The notes under the pieces were generated by a model. It was not told the origin of the DNA, searched no databases, and saw nothing but the letters and a program-made list of their open reading frames with translations. DNA of 64,000 nucleotides from a virus, in the IMG/VR virus record IMGVR_UViG_3300040801_003999, positions 64,001 to 128,000 of that record; one strand, given 5' to 3'. Of this stretch, positions 41,741-51,051 are shown piece after piece (the first letter of the stretch is position 1; each line of letters begins with the position of its first letter). Made by a program: the position numbers and the translations under genes.

Positions 41741-42793
41741 TTAGTAGTCTAGACGAACTCTCAAATTGAGTTCGGTCGATGGTGTTTTCTTAAGAGGTTC
41801 AGAAAGCTTGGCGACCGCTAACAGCTCGTTGTCTGAAGAATAGAGACCTACTGTTGTTATATACGAAATAGGTTGATCTGTAGTTGAGTTCTTAACCCGA
41901 ATCTTTGAACCCGTGAGATATGTCGGATTCGAAGAATAGTTGAAATCTCTGTTGTTCGCCCTACAGAAATAAATCGTGGAGTTCACTTCGACAGTATTGT
42001 TGAAATCCAAGTCTTGCCAGCGAGTGCGGAAGCTGTCAGCGGCGTGTCGAATTGTCGAACCAGTAAGAACTGCATTAATATCCGACGACGATGCGAACGT
42101 GCCAAAATCTTGCGTACCAAATGTATTGCTGGTGGCGTCACTAACACCGAAAATAGAGGCTGTCAAGACCAATACCCCTGCTTGATAGAAAACAAGTCCT
42201 TGAGTGCCTTGGAAATAACCATTCGAAGCAGACAGGAATGAGTACTCACCTGCTGGGGAGTTGACTCGGAAATCCGTCTCGGCATTGGCGTCTTGTAAAG
42301 TAATCGAACCAGACAGCGAGCCGGTAATCGAACCGCCAGTGGTGATGTCAAAATCGATAGATCCTTTTTTAATTTCGTCTTTAGTTAAGATTCGATTAAG
42401 ATTAATGAAAATGACCTCTTGAAGTTTGGTGCCGCCAGCGACAATATCCCCATCTTGATCAAACTCTAAGATAGAGCCAGTCACATCATGGCCCACTAGC
42501 ACCTGCGCCATTTGATTATATATGCTAATCTTCTCAGCATTCTCTACATTAGTAGAAGATGACAGGTTTGAATTATTGGAATATCCTACAGTAATGTCGC
42601 AAATCTTGTTTGCGGAAGAAGAAAGGTAGGGATAATCATACACAGATTGAAAGCGACCGTGTGAATAATTCTTAATATTGTTATCGCTGTATGTGCCCGA
42701 TACAATCGTCCCTGTAATTGGGATTGCTTCATTTTGAAGCGATGGAACCACTGCAATATCATCCGGCCCTAGATTTTTAAAAATATTAGACAT
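41741..42793 (-). CDS. Virion structural protein, paralogue of its downstream neighbour
   Basis: A 350-residue beta protein with DEIKKGSIDFDITTGGSITG, ANNRDFNYSSNPTYLTGSKI and TTVGLYSSDNELLAVAKLSE, matching the neighbouring gene's pattern and probably from an old tandem duplication. Ser/Thr/Gly-rich composition suits a virion surface or baseplate-proximal protein. It lies seven bases from its paralogue and ten from the upstream structural gene. Confidence 0.6.
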   Translation of the reverse strand: MSNIFKNLGPDDIAVVPSLQNEAIPITGTIVSGTYSDNNIKNYSHGRFQSVYDYPYLSSSANKICDITVGYSNNSNLSSSTNVENAEKISIYNQMAQVLVGHDVTGSILEFDQDGDIVAGGTKLQEVIFINLNRILTKDEIKKGSIDFDITTGGSITGSLSGSITLQDANAETDFRVNSPAGEYSFLSASNGYFQGTQGLVFYQAGVLVLTASIFGVSDATSNTFGTQDFGTFASSSDINAVLTGSTIRHAADSFRTRWQDLDFNNTVEVNSTIYFCRANNRDFNYSSNPTYLTGSKIRVKNSTTDQPISYITTVGLYSSDNELLAVAKLSEPLKKTPSTELNLRVRLDY

Positions 42794-42803
42794 TATTCAC
42801 TCC

Positions 42804-43724
42804 TTACTGTTTTCTAATAAAACGAACAGGGATATCCACTGAGTTGCCTGTAGTGGCTCCTGTAACTTTAACAATAGAATCGATATAGTAAATACTCACA
42901 GAGCCGTTTTCACCAGTAATCGTTCCGGTAGTCCCTCGCTCAGTAAATAAATATGTGCTCGAATTTAATTCGAGAGATGCGAGAATACCAAACTCCAAAA
43001 TAGTACCCCGAGGACCAGCAATAACTTGACCATTCGAAGTTTCTCTTACACTATTTTCAGATACAAACTCAATATCATTACCTAGACTAAAAACATAAGT
43101 GGCTTTGTCATCATCATCGATGGCAATTGGCTGTGCGCGGGTTTGGCCGCTCTTTGAAACAATTCCGCCAAATCTGTTATCAATTTCGACGAAATATCGT
43201 GTTTCAAGCAAATCATCGTCGATAGCTCGATTGGGCGAAATTTGAGTCGTGTCGAGGCCTTGATCTACTCTGATGTGAGTTTCGCTATCACCGGGATTTT
43301 CGCCGAGAATAATACCGTTGCCGGGCTCGAACTCATCTTCTGTATCTTTATTAACCGGCACCACAAAAGTTCCTTCAGAACCGCCGCTAGTGCGACGAGC
43401 CGTTGCAGTTCCAGCGAAGACCTCGTTGAGCTTTAAGACCGGAAGGAATAAAAGATTACTGCGAGGAATCGAAATCAGTTTACTCTTCATCGAAGCCCCG
43501 TTGTCAGTAAAAGCTTCAAGAATTGGTGTTTGAAGAATACTTACATCATAATACGCCGAGCCGCGACTATCATTCCTATTGTATAACGTATAATCAATTT
43601 CATCATCGGCGAGGGCGAATTTAACAATCTTGAAAGACCCATCGGCGCGCGCCAATCTTTGTCGGCCAGTATCAGTAATTACGGCATCTAAAATAATGTC
43701 GCCGTCGTTTTCCAAAAATCCCAT
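42804..43724 (-). CDS. Conserved virion structural protein
   Basis: This is a 306-residue protein. The N-terminus ILDAVITDTGRQRLARADGS then FKIVKFALADDEIDYTLYN is a recognisable opening in large environmental phage structural proteins. A weaker version occurs at the start of the gene at 49530-50531. The rest is beta-rich, ending GNSVDIPVRFIRK. It is preceded by an AAGGAG site and a 50-base AT-rich gap. Probably part of the baseplate or adhesion apparatus, inferred from neighbours. Confidence 0.6.
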   Translation of the reverse strand: MGFLENDGDIILDAVITDTGRQRLARADGSFKIVKFALADDEIDYTLYNRNDSRGSAYYDVSILQTPILEAFTDNGASMKSKLISIPRSNLLFLPVLKLNEVFAGTATARRTSGGSEGTFVVPVNKDTEDEFEPGNGIILGENPGDSETHIRVDQGLDTTQISPNRAIDDDLLETRYFVEIDNRFGGIVSKSGQTRAQPIAIDDDDKATYVFSLGNDIEFVSENSVRETSNGQVIAGPRGTILEFGILASLELNSSTYLFTERGTTGTITGENGSVSIYYIDSIVKVTGATTGNSVDIPVRFIRKQ

Positions 43725-43774
43725 TTTAGTTCTCCTTAAAGTTCTATCATAAATAGACCAATATCTATTTTAAG

Positions 43775-46600
43775 TTAAATCAAATCAGTATCTTGCTCAA
43801 TCAAAAGCAATTGAAGAGCTGCGCTGAAAGAGTCTGTGTTTATAACATTTTCTATAGGCGTAACCTCAGAAGTTCCTTTGTCTAAGAATAGCAGAGTTTT
43901 GACTAAATGTTCATAAGAAAAGTTAATATCAATTTTACGTCCAGTTTTTTTCGAAGTGATTCGCATCTTAATTGATTTATTCCAAAGCTTTTCTCTTGCT
44001 TGGCCCAAAGTTATATTTTTTATTTCTTGCGCAGATGCAAACTTTCGCAAGTCTGTCTTGAATGTATTAATAGCCATTTGAATCATAGAGGGCGTAATTC
44101 TTATAAATTTCCTAAAAGATTTTTTCCTAGTTGATGGAAGGTCTTCGGGAAACTTATATGGACGAGCTATCAAGTAACTGGTTCCGCTATTTCTAATCAT
44201 TTCTACTTCGAATACTTCGGAAGGGTTAGAATAAAATCCGTGAACATCTCTGTTTCTAAAAGTATAGTAGTATTTTCTATTAGGAACAATGTCGTCGATA
44301 ATCGTCAATGACTGATAATCTCTAGAAAAGAAATCTTGATTTGGAGACTGAGTTGTGAAGAGCCTTCCCGAATTTGAAAAATCTCTATAGGACGATGGAG
44401 CCTCTGTTATTCGAAAAACTTCGAACGCTTTTATGTCATCATCAGAAGCAAACCTGAAGATATTATCGCGACCCGGCTGCGATTCGCGCAACAATTCTAA
44501 ATTCGACTCCTCTTGTGCATTGATTAAGATGTATGGCATTTCCATCTCGCCCATATTTCTAGATAAATTGATTATCAGTTTATTATTTATATCCTTATAT
44601 TCCTGAAACTCGAATTCTGGCGGCATTGGAGGCCGGTCAATCAGCCGAACTGTTTCTGTTGAGTAGTATTCAGTCTCGAAAACTTTAATAGAAGGTTTAT
44701 TTCTAACAACAAAGCCGTATGGACTATTCTGGTCGAAGCTGAATTTAAGCTGTTGAGAGGCTCGCTCGTATTCATATTGGTTGCCTATAACAAAATTTAA
44801 AGCATATACAATGTATTTGTATGTACCATTATATCTGATCTGCGTATCAATATAACTCGCTACATTAAAACCATTAGAATTGGGAATATAGATGTTTTGA
44901 ATTGGCTCTGGGGAGGGTTGGCCGGCTTCATCGACAAGGTGTTTCGCAATTCTAAACCCAATTATTTCAGAATAGGCTGGCTGTCCTTTAAAAACCTCTT
45001 CGATCGGTCGTAATTCTTTTCTAATTAATTTTCTTATTTTTCCTTGTGCAATGTACTTCGAAAAAACAGACGGATCTTCAGGATCGCTTGTTTGTATTTC
45101 GTAAGTATAGCCTTTGACGAGATCGAACAGGTTAAAATTAGACGATTCTGGTAATGTTGTAATTATATCGGCCGTTGCATCTTCGCGATCAAAGCTCGAT
45201 ACTAAAAACTCAGGAAGCGATGCTTCTTCGGGGTCCAAGTCAGTTTGGAACACGCCGACTTCTCGTAGCCAATCCGAAATATCCCAGACTCGACGATCCA
45301 AAACTGCGTTTGAATTTTGGATTATGACACTGTCTAAGTTCCTAATTGTGGTCGCAGAGCTATACTCGGAAAACGACAAAGCGGGCGCAATTGCAGAGAA
45401 CCCTTGGTTTTGAATATCATACTGAGAGTTCATAAGGTATCGAAAGAGAGATTTTGTCAACCCAGATTGTTCCAATATCTCAGCCAATTGAGTTCTACTC
45501 TCGGCAGAAAAAGACAGTTTAATATAATACGGGAACTGTCGAGCACGTCGTTCGATGCGCTCATTGACAAATTGCTCCATATCTTTAACAGAAAGGCTAA
45601 AAAACCCCTGTTCTTCTGATAGATAGCTGTAATCATCCGATGAAGCTGCGATTGCCCACTCATCAAAATATTGACCGAGGTCAGTGTCGCCGTCGACAAA
45701 AAACCTATCGGATAGTGTTCCATTAAGAGTGTTGAGCCTACGGGCCATTTGATCACCAAGCGACTCTTCATTTCCATCTTCGATGATAGCTTCAAAGCCA
45801 TATACCTTCGGTGTGATTCGCTCGTCGACGTCGGCTGCGGTCTCTTCGAATTGATCAATATAAAAATTATAAAACACCTCAATATTTGCAAATTTGTTAT
45901 TTGAAACGCCCGAAATGAGATCCAGCTCTCTCTGCGTAAATGGTTTTTCATCTTGGATGTAATGATCCGTCTTCGGTTCTTGATATTCAACTACGGTATC
46001 AAATGCACCTCCTGAACTGCCTTCTATAAAAAATGTCCAATATCTAGAATCAGTTGATTTTATTTGATTCTGGTCTGGATAGAGTTGTATGACCGACACC
46101 TCTTCCGGGTATTCTTGACTATAATCATATTTTACGTTTTTAATCTTAGCCGCCAAAGGGACTTTTTTGATGTTGGAAAATGACATATCTTCGTGATATA
46201 TCTTGGGCTTTCCGGAAGGCCTCAAAACCCAGTATTTTCCAAGCATGTATCTCAACGGGTCAGCGATCTGTGGCCGAACAACATTGGAAAACTCTAAACT
46301 ACCAAGAGCCCGGCGACGCGTTTTAATTTCATCAAGTTCTAAAATATTGACCGTATTAGAGTTTTCAACAGTTTGAATTGTAAGTCCATCTCCTTGACCT
46401 GTTGCTTCGCGGCGGACAGGCTCTTCCAAAAGAGCATCTAAAGGGCTGTATCCAAGAACAGCCTGTTCAATATCTTGGTTGATATCCTCTCTAGTGGTAT
46501 TGGATATAATATCAACAGGGTCGACCGTTGGTACACTCTTTACAGTAGTTCTGTCAGCGGGGCTTGATTGACCCAGTATTTCGTCAAAAAAATTACTCAA
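43775..46600 (-). CDS. Large virion structural protein (baseplate region)
   Basis: A 941-residue protein. The last third has FNIII-like text (DDIVPNRKYYYTFRNRDVHG; YSNPSEVFEVEMIRNS) followed by a conserved helix-rich end. Earlier parts are mixed alpha/beta without catalytic motifs. Its start overlaps the stop of the 46597-49530 gene (ATGA), so the large proteins are translated in series. A role in the baseplate or tail-fibre network is likely from context; no T4 equivalent is evident. Confidence 0.55.
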   Translation of the reverse strand: MSNFFDEILGQSSPADRTTVKSVPTVDPVDIISNTTREDINQDIEQAVLGYSPLDALLEEPVRREATGQGDGLTIQTVENSNTVNILELDEIKTRRRALGSLEFSNVVRPQIADPLRYMLGKYWVLRPSGKPKIYHEDMSFSNIKKVPLAAKIKNVKYDYSQEYPEEVSVIQLYPDQNQIKSTDSRYWTFFIEGSSGGAFDTVVEYQEPKTDHYIQDEKPFTQRELDLISGVSNNKFANIEVFYNFYIDQFEETAADVDERITPKVYGFEAIIEDGNEESLGDQMARRLNTLNGTLSDRFFVDGDTDLGQYFDEWAIAASSDDYSYLSEEQGFFSLSVKDMEQFVNERIERRARQFPYYIKLSFSAESRTQLAEILEQSGLTKSLFRYLMNSQYDIQNQGFSAIAPALSFSEYSSATTIRNLDSVIIQNSNAVLDRRVWDISDWLREVGVFQTDLDPEEASLPEFLVSSFDREDATADIITTLPESSNFNLFDLVKGYTYEIQTSDPEDPSVFSKYIAQGKIRKLIRKELRPIEEVFKGQPAYSEIIGFRIAKHLVDEAGQPSPEPIQNIYIPNSNGFNVASYIDTQIRYNGTYKYIVYALNFVIGNQYEYERASQQLKFSFDQNSPYGFVVRNKPSIKVFETEYYSTETVRLIDRPPMPPEFEFQEYKDINNKLIINLSRNMGEMEMPYILINAQEESNLELLRESQPGRDNIFRFASDDDIKAFEVFRITEAPSSYRDFSNSGRLFTTQSPNQDFFSRDYQSLTIIDDIVPNRKYYYTFRNRDVHGFYSNPSEVFEVEMIRNSGTSYLIARPYKFPEDLPSTRKKSFRKFIRITPSMIQMAINTFKTDLRKFASAQEIKNITLGQAREKLWNKSIKMRITSKKTGRKIDINFSYEHLVKTLLFLDKGTSEVTPIENVINTDSFSAALQLLLIEQDTDLI

Positions 46601-49530
46601 AACGTAAACACTCCATTATTCAACAAAGAGGGGGACACAAAATTTAAATCGGCGTCGATCGATTCGATGGATTGAACAATCGAACTTCTAAAAGTAGGTT
46701 CGGGGGCCGGCGACGCATTCTCGATAGTTCCTGTAGTTACTCTAATTATAAAATACTCATTATACTGCGGAATATCTTTTGTTTCGTACATTTCAATTTC
46801 AGAACTTTCATACCGTCTCATTCGGCAGATAATTTCACGCGGAGTGTTTTGAATAACTTGTCGTGTTAATGGTTCCCATAAAGGGATTCTAGTATTTTCA
46901 GCAAATCCTGACAGGTATTCTACTTTATTCAATATACCATAATTAAATTTAAAAATAAAATTATTAGACAGATCGATATCAGAAATATTACCATCTTTCA
47001 GTATAGTATTCGATGGCACATTTCCGTTTAAAGATGTGTAAGATAATACAGATTTTAATTGAATCGGCATATCAATCAGCTTAGTACGCCTTGATTTCTC
47101 TAAAATGTTTTCCGAACTTTTAATGTCCAAAGCTTTGGAGATTGGCTTTTTCTTGTTAGCCGTAGATGATATAGATTTATTAGAATTTATCGCAACATTT
47201 TCAACCGACACACTAAAAGATTTTTTCGTATCTTGAGATTCGTCAAAGCTACTATTCAAATTAGACCCAGATCCATAAACAGCATTCGAATCAATCCCGA
47301 TTTCCGAACCGTCGTCTGTCGTCACAGAGATTGAAAACTTCGACAGGGCTGCTATATCCAACTCAGAAGATGTTTGCGAAGATGCTTTAGTTAAATTTAT
47401 TTCTAATTCTTTAGATCTAGAAGGACTCCAGCTGTCAAGACCATCCAACATATTCACAGAAAGTCCTGATGCTTTTATGATACTGGGAGCTAATGACGAA
47501 AATCGCTCAGATTCAATGGCTGAATCCAAATACTGCGTTCGATCAGTGCCTATCTTAATATTTCCTGTTGTATCTTTGAAATATTTTTCAGCCTCCTTTC
47601 TGGTCCTTTGGTCATATTGCGCAGCTGTTAGCGACACCAATCCCAGCCTTGGATCTTCAAACTTCACTTTAGTACCGTCTTCTTCAAAATATGACAAAAA
47701 ATCAAAGCCGGTATTTTTAATAGTATTAGCATCGAAACTACTGTCAAAGTAATTCACCATAGAGATGTCGTCCAAAAGCCTTGTTTCATACACAGGCGTT
47801 TGTTTAGGATAAACAACAGCATCTTCTGATGTGACACGAACAATATGCCGCTCGACTCTGCTAATGTATGTAGATAAGACGTCTGAAACTATTTGCAATG
47901 TTTCTTGATTTGCTGTTTCGGGGCGCAGCAAATCGAGCATTGTATTGAAAATAGAATTATCAAAATCTTTGTACAAATTGTTCGAAGCCTCTATGAATCT
48001 CGATACAATGAAAGTCCAGAGGTTTTCTCCGTCTCTAGTATACAACGAACTCTCCCTAAGAAGTCTGATGAATTCTGGAGCGAATGATGTACCATCGCCA
48101 TAAAATCTAGGATCATCGGCCGCTGTTTTGTAAGAATCGAGAGCACTAAAAGCCTCTCGCAGAATTTTAAGCTGCTCTTCGATGAATTTTGTCGTATTGT
48201 CTTCTATTGACAATTCTACATAGTATTGATAAAGTCCGTCTGTGGTGTTTGAAACATCATAGTCCATAAAAGAAAACAGGCGATAGTCTGATCCAAAACC
48301 GGGCGAAAGTTCGCGCATGCCTCCTTTGGAGCCGCTGACTGGAATAGTGGAGTTGTAAGACTTTTCTGAAATATATCCCACGAGAGTTGGGCTTTGATCT
48401 CTACTGAAATCTCTATACTTCGTAACAGAATTCCCTAGCGAATCGACCGTCGAAGTTTTTTTAACTCTTCTCCTGTACACTTTCAATTCTTTAATTCGAG
48501 TCGATTTCAAAATCTGATCTTTTCGATCTGCAAAAGATTCGCGATTTAATATGTAACCAAAGTTCGTCTTTGTGCGGATTATTTCGTTGTAATTTATACA
48601 GAAAAATGCGCGAGCATTATTGTGTTCGTCCCTAGTGATGTATAAATCGGAAAAATAAGACTGATTGAATTTCGAAGATTGCCGAAGCTCTTGCTTCAGG
48701 CCATCCAAGCTTTTATTCAAAGACGACTCCAGTAATTCCTCTTCAAGAGAATAGTCCAGATTGTAAACGCTCAAATTTTTTACCTTCCTCATATCGCAAA
48801 CTGTGCTATTTGGATAGGCGGACTGTTCTAAAATCTCAGAAGTTCCAAGCTTAGTAAAAGCTTGTCGTTCAGGATCAAAACTAACGGGACCGTTGTATAA
48901 AACCCCGTCCAGATCCCTGAAAATGTATGATGTATTCGGCACTTCTCCGTTATCTATGACATTTTCTGCCGCAAACTTAAAATCGTTAAGGTTTGCAAAA
49001 ATGTCAGCACTATAATCCTGCTCTAATCTTTCTAAATCAACAAAAACATACGCCATTACAACAAGATTATTTTTGGTTCTTGAATAGTCAAACTGATGCT
49101 TGAAATAATAAGAATTACCGACAGGATTCCTTGGGTCTATATCGAAAACCTTTTGCCTGACGCCCTTTCTTTGCGAAGCAAGTTTATCTATAGTTTGTCG
49201 ATTATTAGATGATAGAATGATAGACAAGGACTTGTCGTTAGTTATAGACACAACGGCGACTTTAACATATTTTCTAAACATTTGATCAGAGAAAAGTTTA
49301 CGATCTCTTGTCAAATCTTTAATAGAGACTTCAATATTAACTGACAAAGATTCTGGAGGAGTTGTCAAAAGCTCGACGATATCTGGCCTTTGAATGAAAG
49401 AAATAGTCCCAAAGATATTTTTCTCCACATCGAACGATAAATCTTCTTTGATATGAGGGTTGTCTTTGGTTTGTGCGTAAACATTGTTTTCCAACGTAAT
49501 TTTATTGATATAAATCTCGGGAAGAATCAT
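46597..49530 (-). CDS. Large virion structural protein (baseplate region)
   Basis: This protein of 977 residues starts at the ATG at 49530 (MILPEIYINKITLENN), coupled to the upstream stop as TAATG with a GAGGAA site. It opens with a short beta region (YINKITLENNVYAQTKDNPH), then long mixed segments, and ends ESIDADLNFVSPSLLNNGVF. No catalytic motif. It belongs to the same cluster of giant structural proteins and is probably co-assembled with its neighbours in the baseplate or adhesion structure. Confidence 0.55.
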   Translation of the reverse strand: MILPEIYINKITLENNVYAQTKDNPHIKEDLSFDVEKNIFGTISFIQRPDIVELLTTPPESLSVNIEVSIKDLTRDRKLFSDQMFRKYVKVAVVSITNDKSLSIILSSNNRQTIDKLASQRKGVRQKVFDIDPRNPVGNSYYFKHQFDYSRTKNNLVVMAYVFVDLERLEQDYSADIFANLNDFKFAAENVIDNGEVPNTSYIFRDLDGVLYNGPVSFDPERQAFTKLGTSEILEQSAYPNSTVCDMRKVKNLSVYNLDYSLEEELLESSLNKSLDGLKQELRQSSKFNQSYFSDLYITRDEHNNARAFFCINYNEIIRTKTNFGYILNRESFADRKDQILKSTRIKELKVYRRRVKKTSTVDSLGNSVTKYRDFSRDQSPTLVGYISEKSYNSTIPVSGSKGGMRELSPGFGSDYRLFSFMDYDVSNTTDGLYQYYVELSIEDNTTKFIEEQLKILREAFSALDSYKTAADDPRFYGDGTSFAPEFIRLLRESSLYTRDGENLWTFIVSRFIEASNNLYKDFDNSIFNTMLDLLRPETANQETLQIVSDVLSTYISRVERHIVRVTSEDAVVYPKQTPVYETRLLDDISMVNYFDSSFDANTIKNTGFDFLSYFEEDGTKVKFEDPRLGLVSLTAAQYDQRTRKEAEKYFKDTTGNIKIGTDRTQYLDSAIESERFSSLAPSIIKASGLSVNMLDGLDSWSPSRSKELEINLTKASSQTSSELDIAALSKFSISVTTDDGSEIGIDSNAVYGSGSNLNSSFDESQDTKKSFSVSVENVAINSNKSISSTANKKKPISKALDIKSSENILEKSRRTKLIDMPIQLKSVLSYTSLNGNVPSNTILKDGNISDIDLSNNFIFKFNYGILNKVEYLSGFAENTRIPLWEPLTRQVIQNTPREIICRMRRYESSEIEMYETKDIPQYNEYFIIRVTTGTIENASPAPEPTFRSSIVQSIESIDADLNFVSPSLLNNGVFTF

Positions 49531-50531
49531 TAACATTCCTCGTCTACAATTCCGGTTTGGTAAATATCTGACAGTCTAATCCTATCAGCCAAACATTCTT
49601 CTACTATTCTTTGTCCATAAACGCCGCGCGCTTTATCCTGCTCAACCCATGCGCACAATACTTGCGGCTCGATATCCTTATCAAATTCTATATCTAAAAA
49701 ATATTCAACAAAATCAGGATTCGGATCCAACGATGGATTAGGGTCTTGCTCTGGTTGCCAGATATCTAAATCTTTTTGAGTATTATCTTCTCCAAGAAAT
49801 TTTAAAGGAGTTAGAACTTCTCTAGTGTCGCCACTTGGCAAAGTCTCTATTTCAGAAAAAAAGAATTCTACTTCAAAATTATCAAAGTCGTCTTCTGTTT
49901 CATACTCCTCGATTTCAATTAAAATATTATCATCAGCGACTTCTAGTATCGAACCATCCGGAAATTGATTGAATCGATCACCAAAATCCAAGGCTGGAAT
50001 TCCTGCACCCAGAAGAGCATCCCTTAGCCGGTCTGGAACGTTGAAAATCTTGTTGATGTAAACCTTATTCACTGCCAAATTAATCTGCGGAATTCTCACA
50101 TTTGCTGTGCCGGAAATAAACTGAGTTGCGGACTCAATACCGGCATTGTAACACCTGACCTTCCAAGAAGGGTAGATTTCGGACCCTATTTTAGATGTGC
50201 CGAGAGATTTTATTGTTGCATATGTTTTATCTGCTTCCTGTTGATCGAAATCATAAAAATTCTCGCCGTTAACAACACGGGCGTGATATTTTTGTATATT
50301 TGATTCGATACCTCCGAAAGAACTTTGAGGCTTTATCCTTAGAGCATTAAAAATTCTTTCTTTTATATCCGTCTGACTCTCCGTAAAGCCCCCAAAATCA
50401 GAATTGTATAGGACATCCGAATCTCCAAAAGAATAATAAGCAGGGTCAAATTCGCCAAGAGCCAATTTCCTCTCTCCATGCTTTGTCATGGTGAATTCTA
50501 ACACCTCTTCTTTTTCATCAAAAAAACTCAT
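49530..50531 (-). CDS. Conserved virion structural protein
   Basis: This is a 333-residue acidic protein. The N-terminus VLEFTMTKHGERKLALGEFD then PAYYSFGDSDVLYNSDFGG shares a 'T-x-x-G-x-x-x-LA-x-x-x-F' plan with the gene at 42804-43724. The rest is beta-rich with a DPNPSLDPNPD linker. It overlaps the lipoprotein gene by four bases. Probably a baseplate or fibre connector; function inferred from neighbours. Confidence 0.55.
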   Translation of the reverse strand: MSFFDEKEEVLEFTMTKHGERKLALGEFDPAYYSFGDSDVLYNSDFGGFTESQTDIKERIFNALRIKPQSSFGGIESNIQKYHARVVNGENFYDFDQQEADKTYATIKSLGTSKIGSEIYPSWKVRCYNAGIESATQFISGTANVRIPQINLAVNKVYINKIFNVPDRLRDALLGAGIPALDFGDRFNQFPDGSILEVADDNILIEIEEYETEDDFDNFEVEFFFSEIETLPSGDTREVLTPLKFLGEDNTQKDLDIWQPEQDPNPSLDPNPDFVEYFLDIEFDKDIEPQVLCAWVEQDKARGVYGQRIVEECLADRIRLSDIYQTGIVDEEC

Positions 50532-51049
50532 ATTTTTCTCTGTGTTGCTCCGCAGTAATGTATACCGTCTCTCGTGCGACTCTTACAAAGCTTTTTGTTT
50601 CTCAGTTCCTGATGGTGGTCGTTTGAAAATTTAAAAGACCATAAAAGAACATGCATAACTTCGTGATAGGTCACATCATAACTATCAGGACGTCTGAAAT
50701 TAATGTAAGAAATGTATTCAGATCTCTTTAATGAACACGAGTCTACAGAATATCCAAAATATCGTGAGCAAGTATGGTCTGGTTTATAGTAAACATAAAG
50801 AATTTGCTTTTGGCTTGACAGTTTTTTTTCAATATCTTTAATTGAAACACCATATGCCACAGAAAAGTCCTTACATGCTTCATTAATTGCTCCGTAATAG
50901 TATTCCCAGCTCATATTTGCCGGATTTAAGATAGTGAAATGGGAAGAACATCCCACATTTTCCGTTGGTACCCAAGGAGTATCTTCTTTTATTTGAGATG
51001 TCGAACAAGTCGACAACAAAAAAACAAATAAAAGAAGAATTTTTCTCAT
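50528..51049 (-). CDS. Lipoprotein zinc metalloprotease-like (HExxH)
   Basis: This is a 173-residue protein. A lipoprotein signal peptide (MRKILLLFVFLLSTC; lipobox LSTC, acylated C15) precedes a small domain with HEVMH (129-133) in SYDVTYHEVMHVLLWSF. A possible third zinc ligand lies in SNDHH (142-146). Five or six other cysteines (34, 59, 94, 105, 155, 166) could form disulfides outside the cytoplasm. It is an HExxH zincin of no family I can name. It is oddly placed inside the giant structural gene cluster. It may modify the cell envelope at infection or lysis. Confidence 0.6.
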   Translation of the reverse strand: MRKILLLFVFLLSTCSTSQIKEDTPWVPTENVGCSSHFTILNPANMSWEYYYGAINEACKDFSVAYGVSIKDIEKKLSSQKQILYVYYKPDHTCSRYFGYSVDSCSLKRSEYISYINFRRPDSYDVTYHEVMHVLLWSFKFSNDHHQELRNKKLCKSRTRDGIHYCGATQRKI

Positions 51050-51051
51050 CT

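Noticed and set aside
44584-44591. Exact T4 late box (TATAAATA on the minus strand)
   Set aside because: It lies in the middle of a large structural gene with no gene start nearby, so chance in AT-rich DNA is the simplest explanation.
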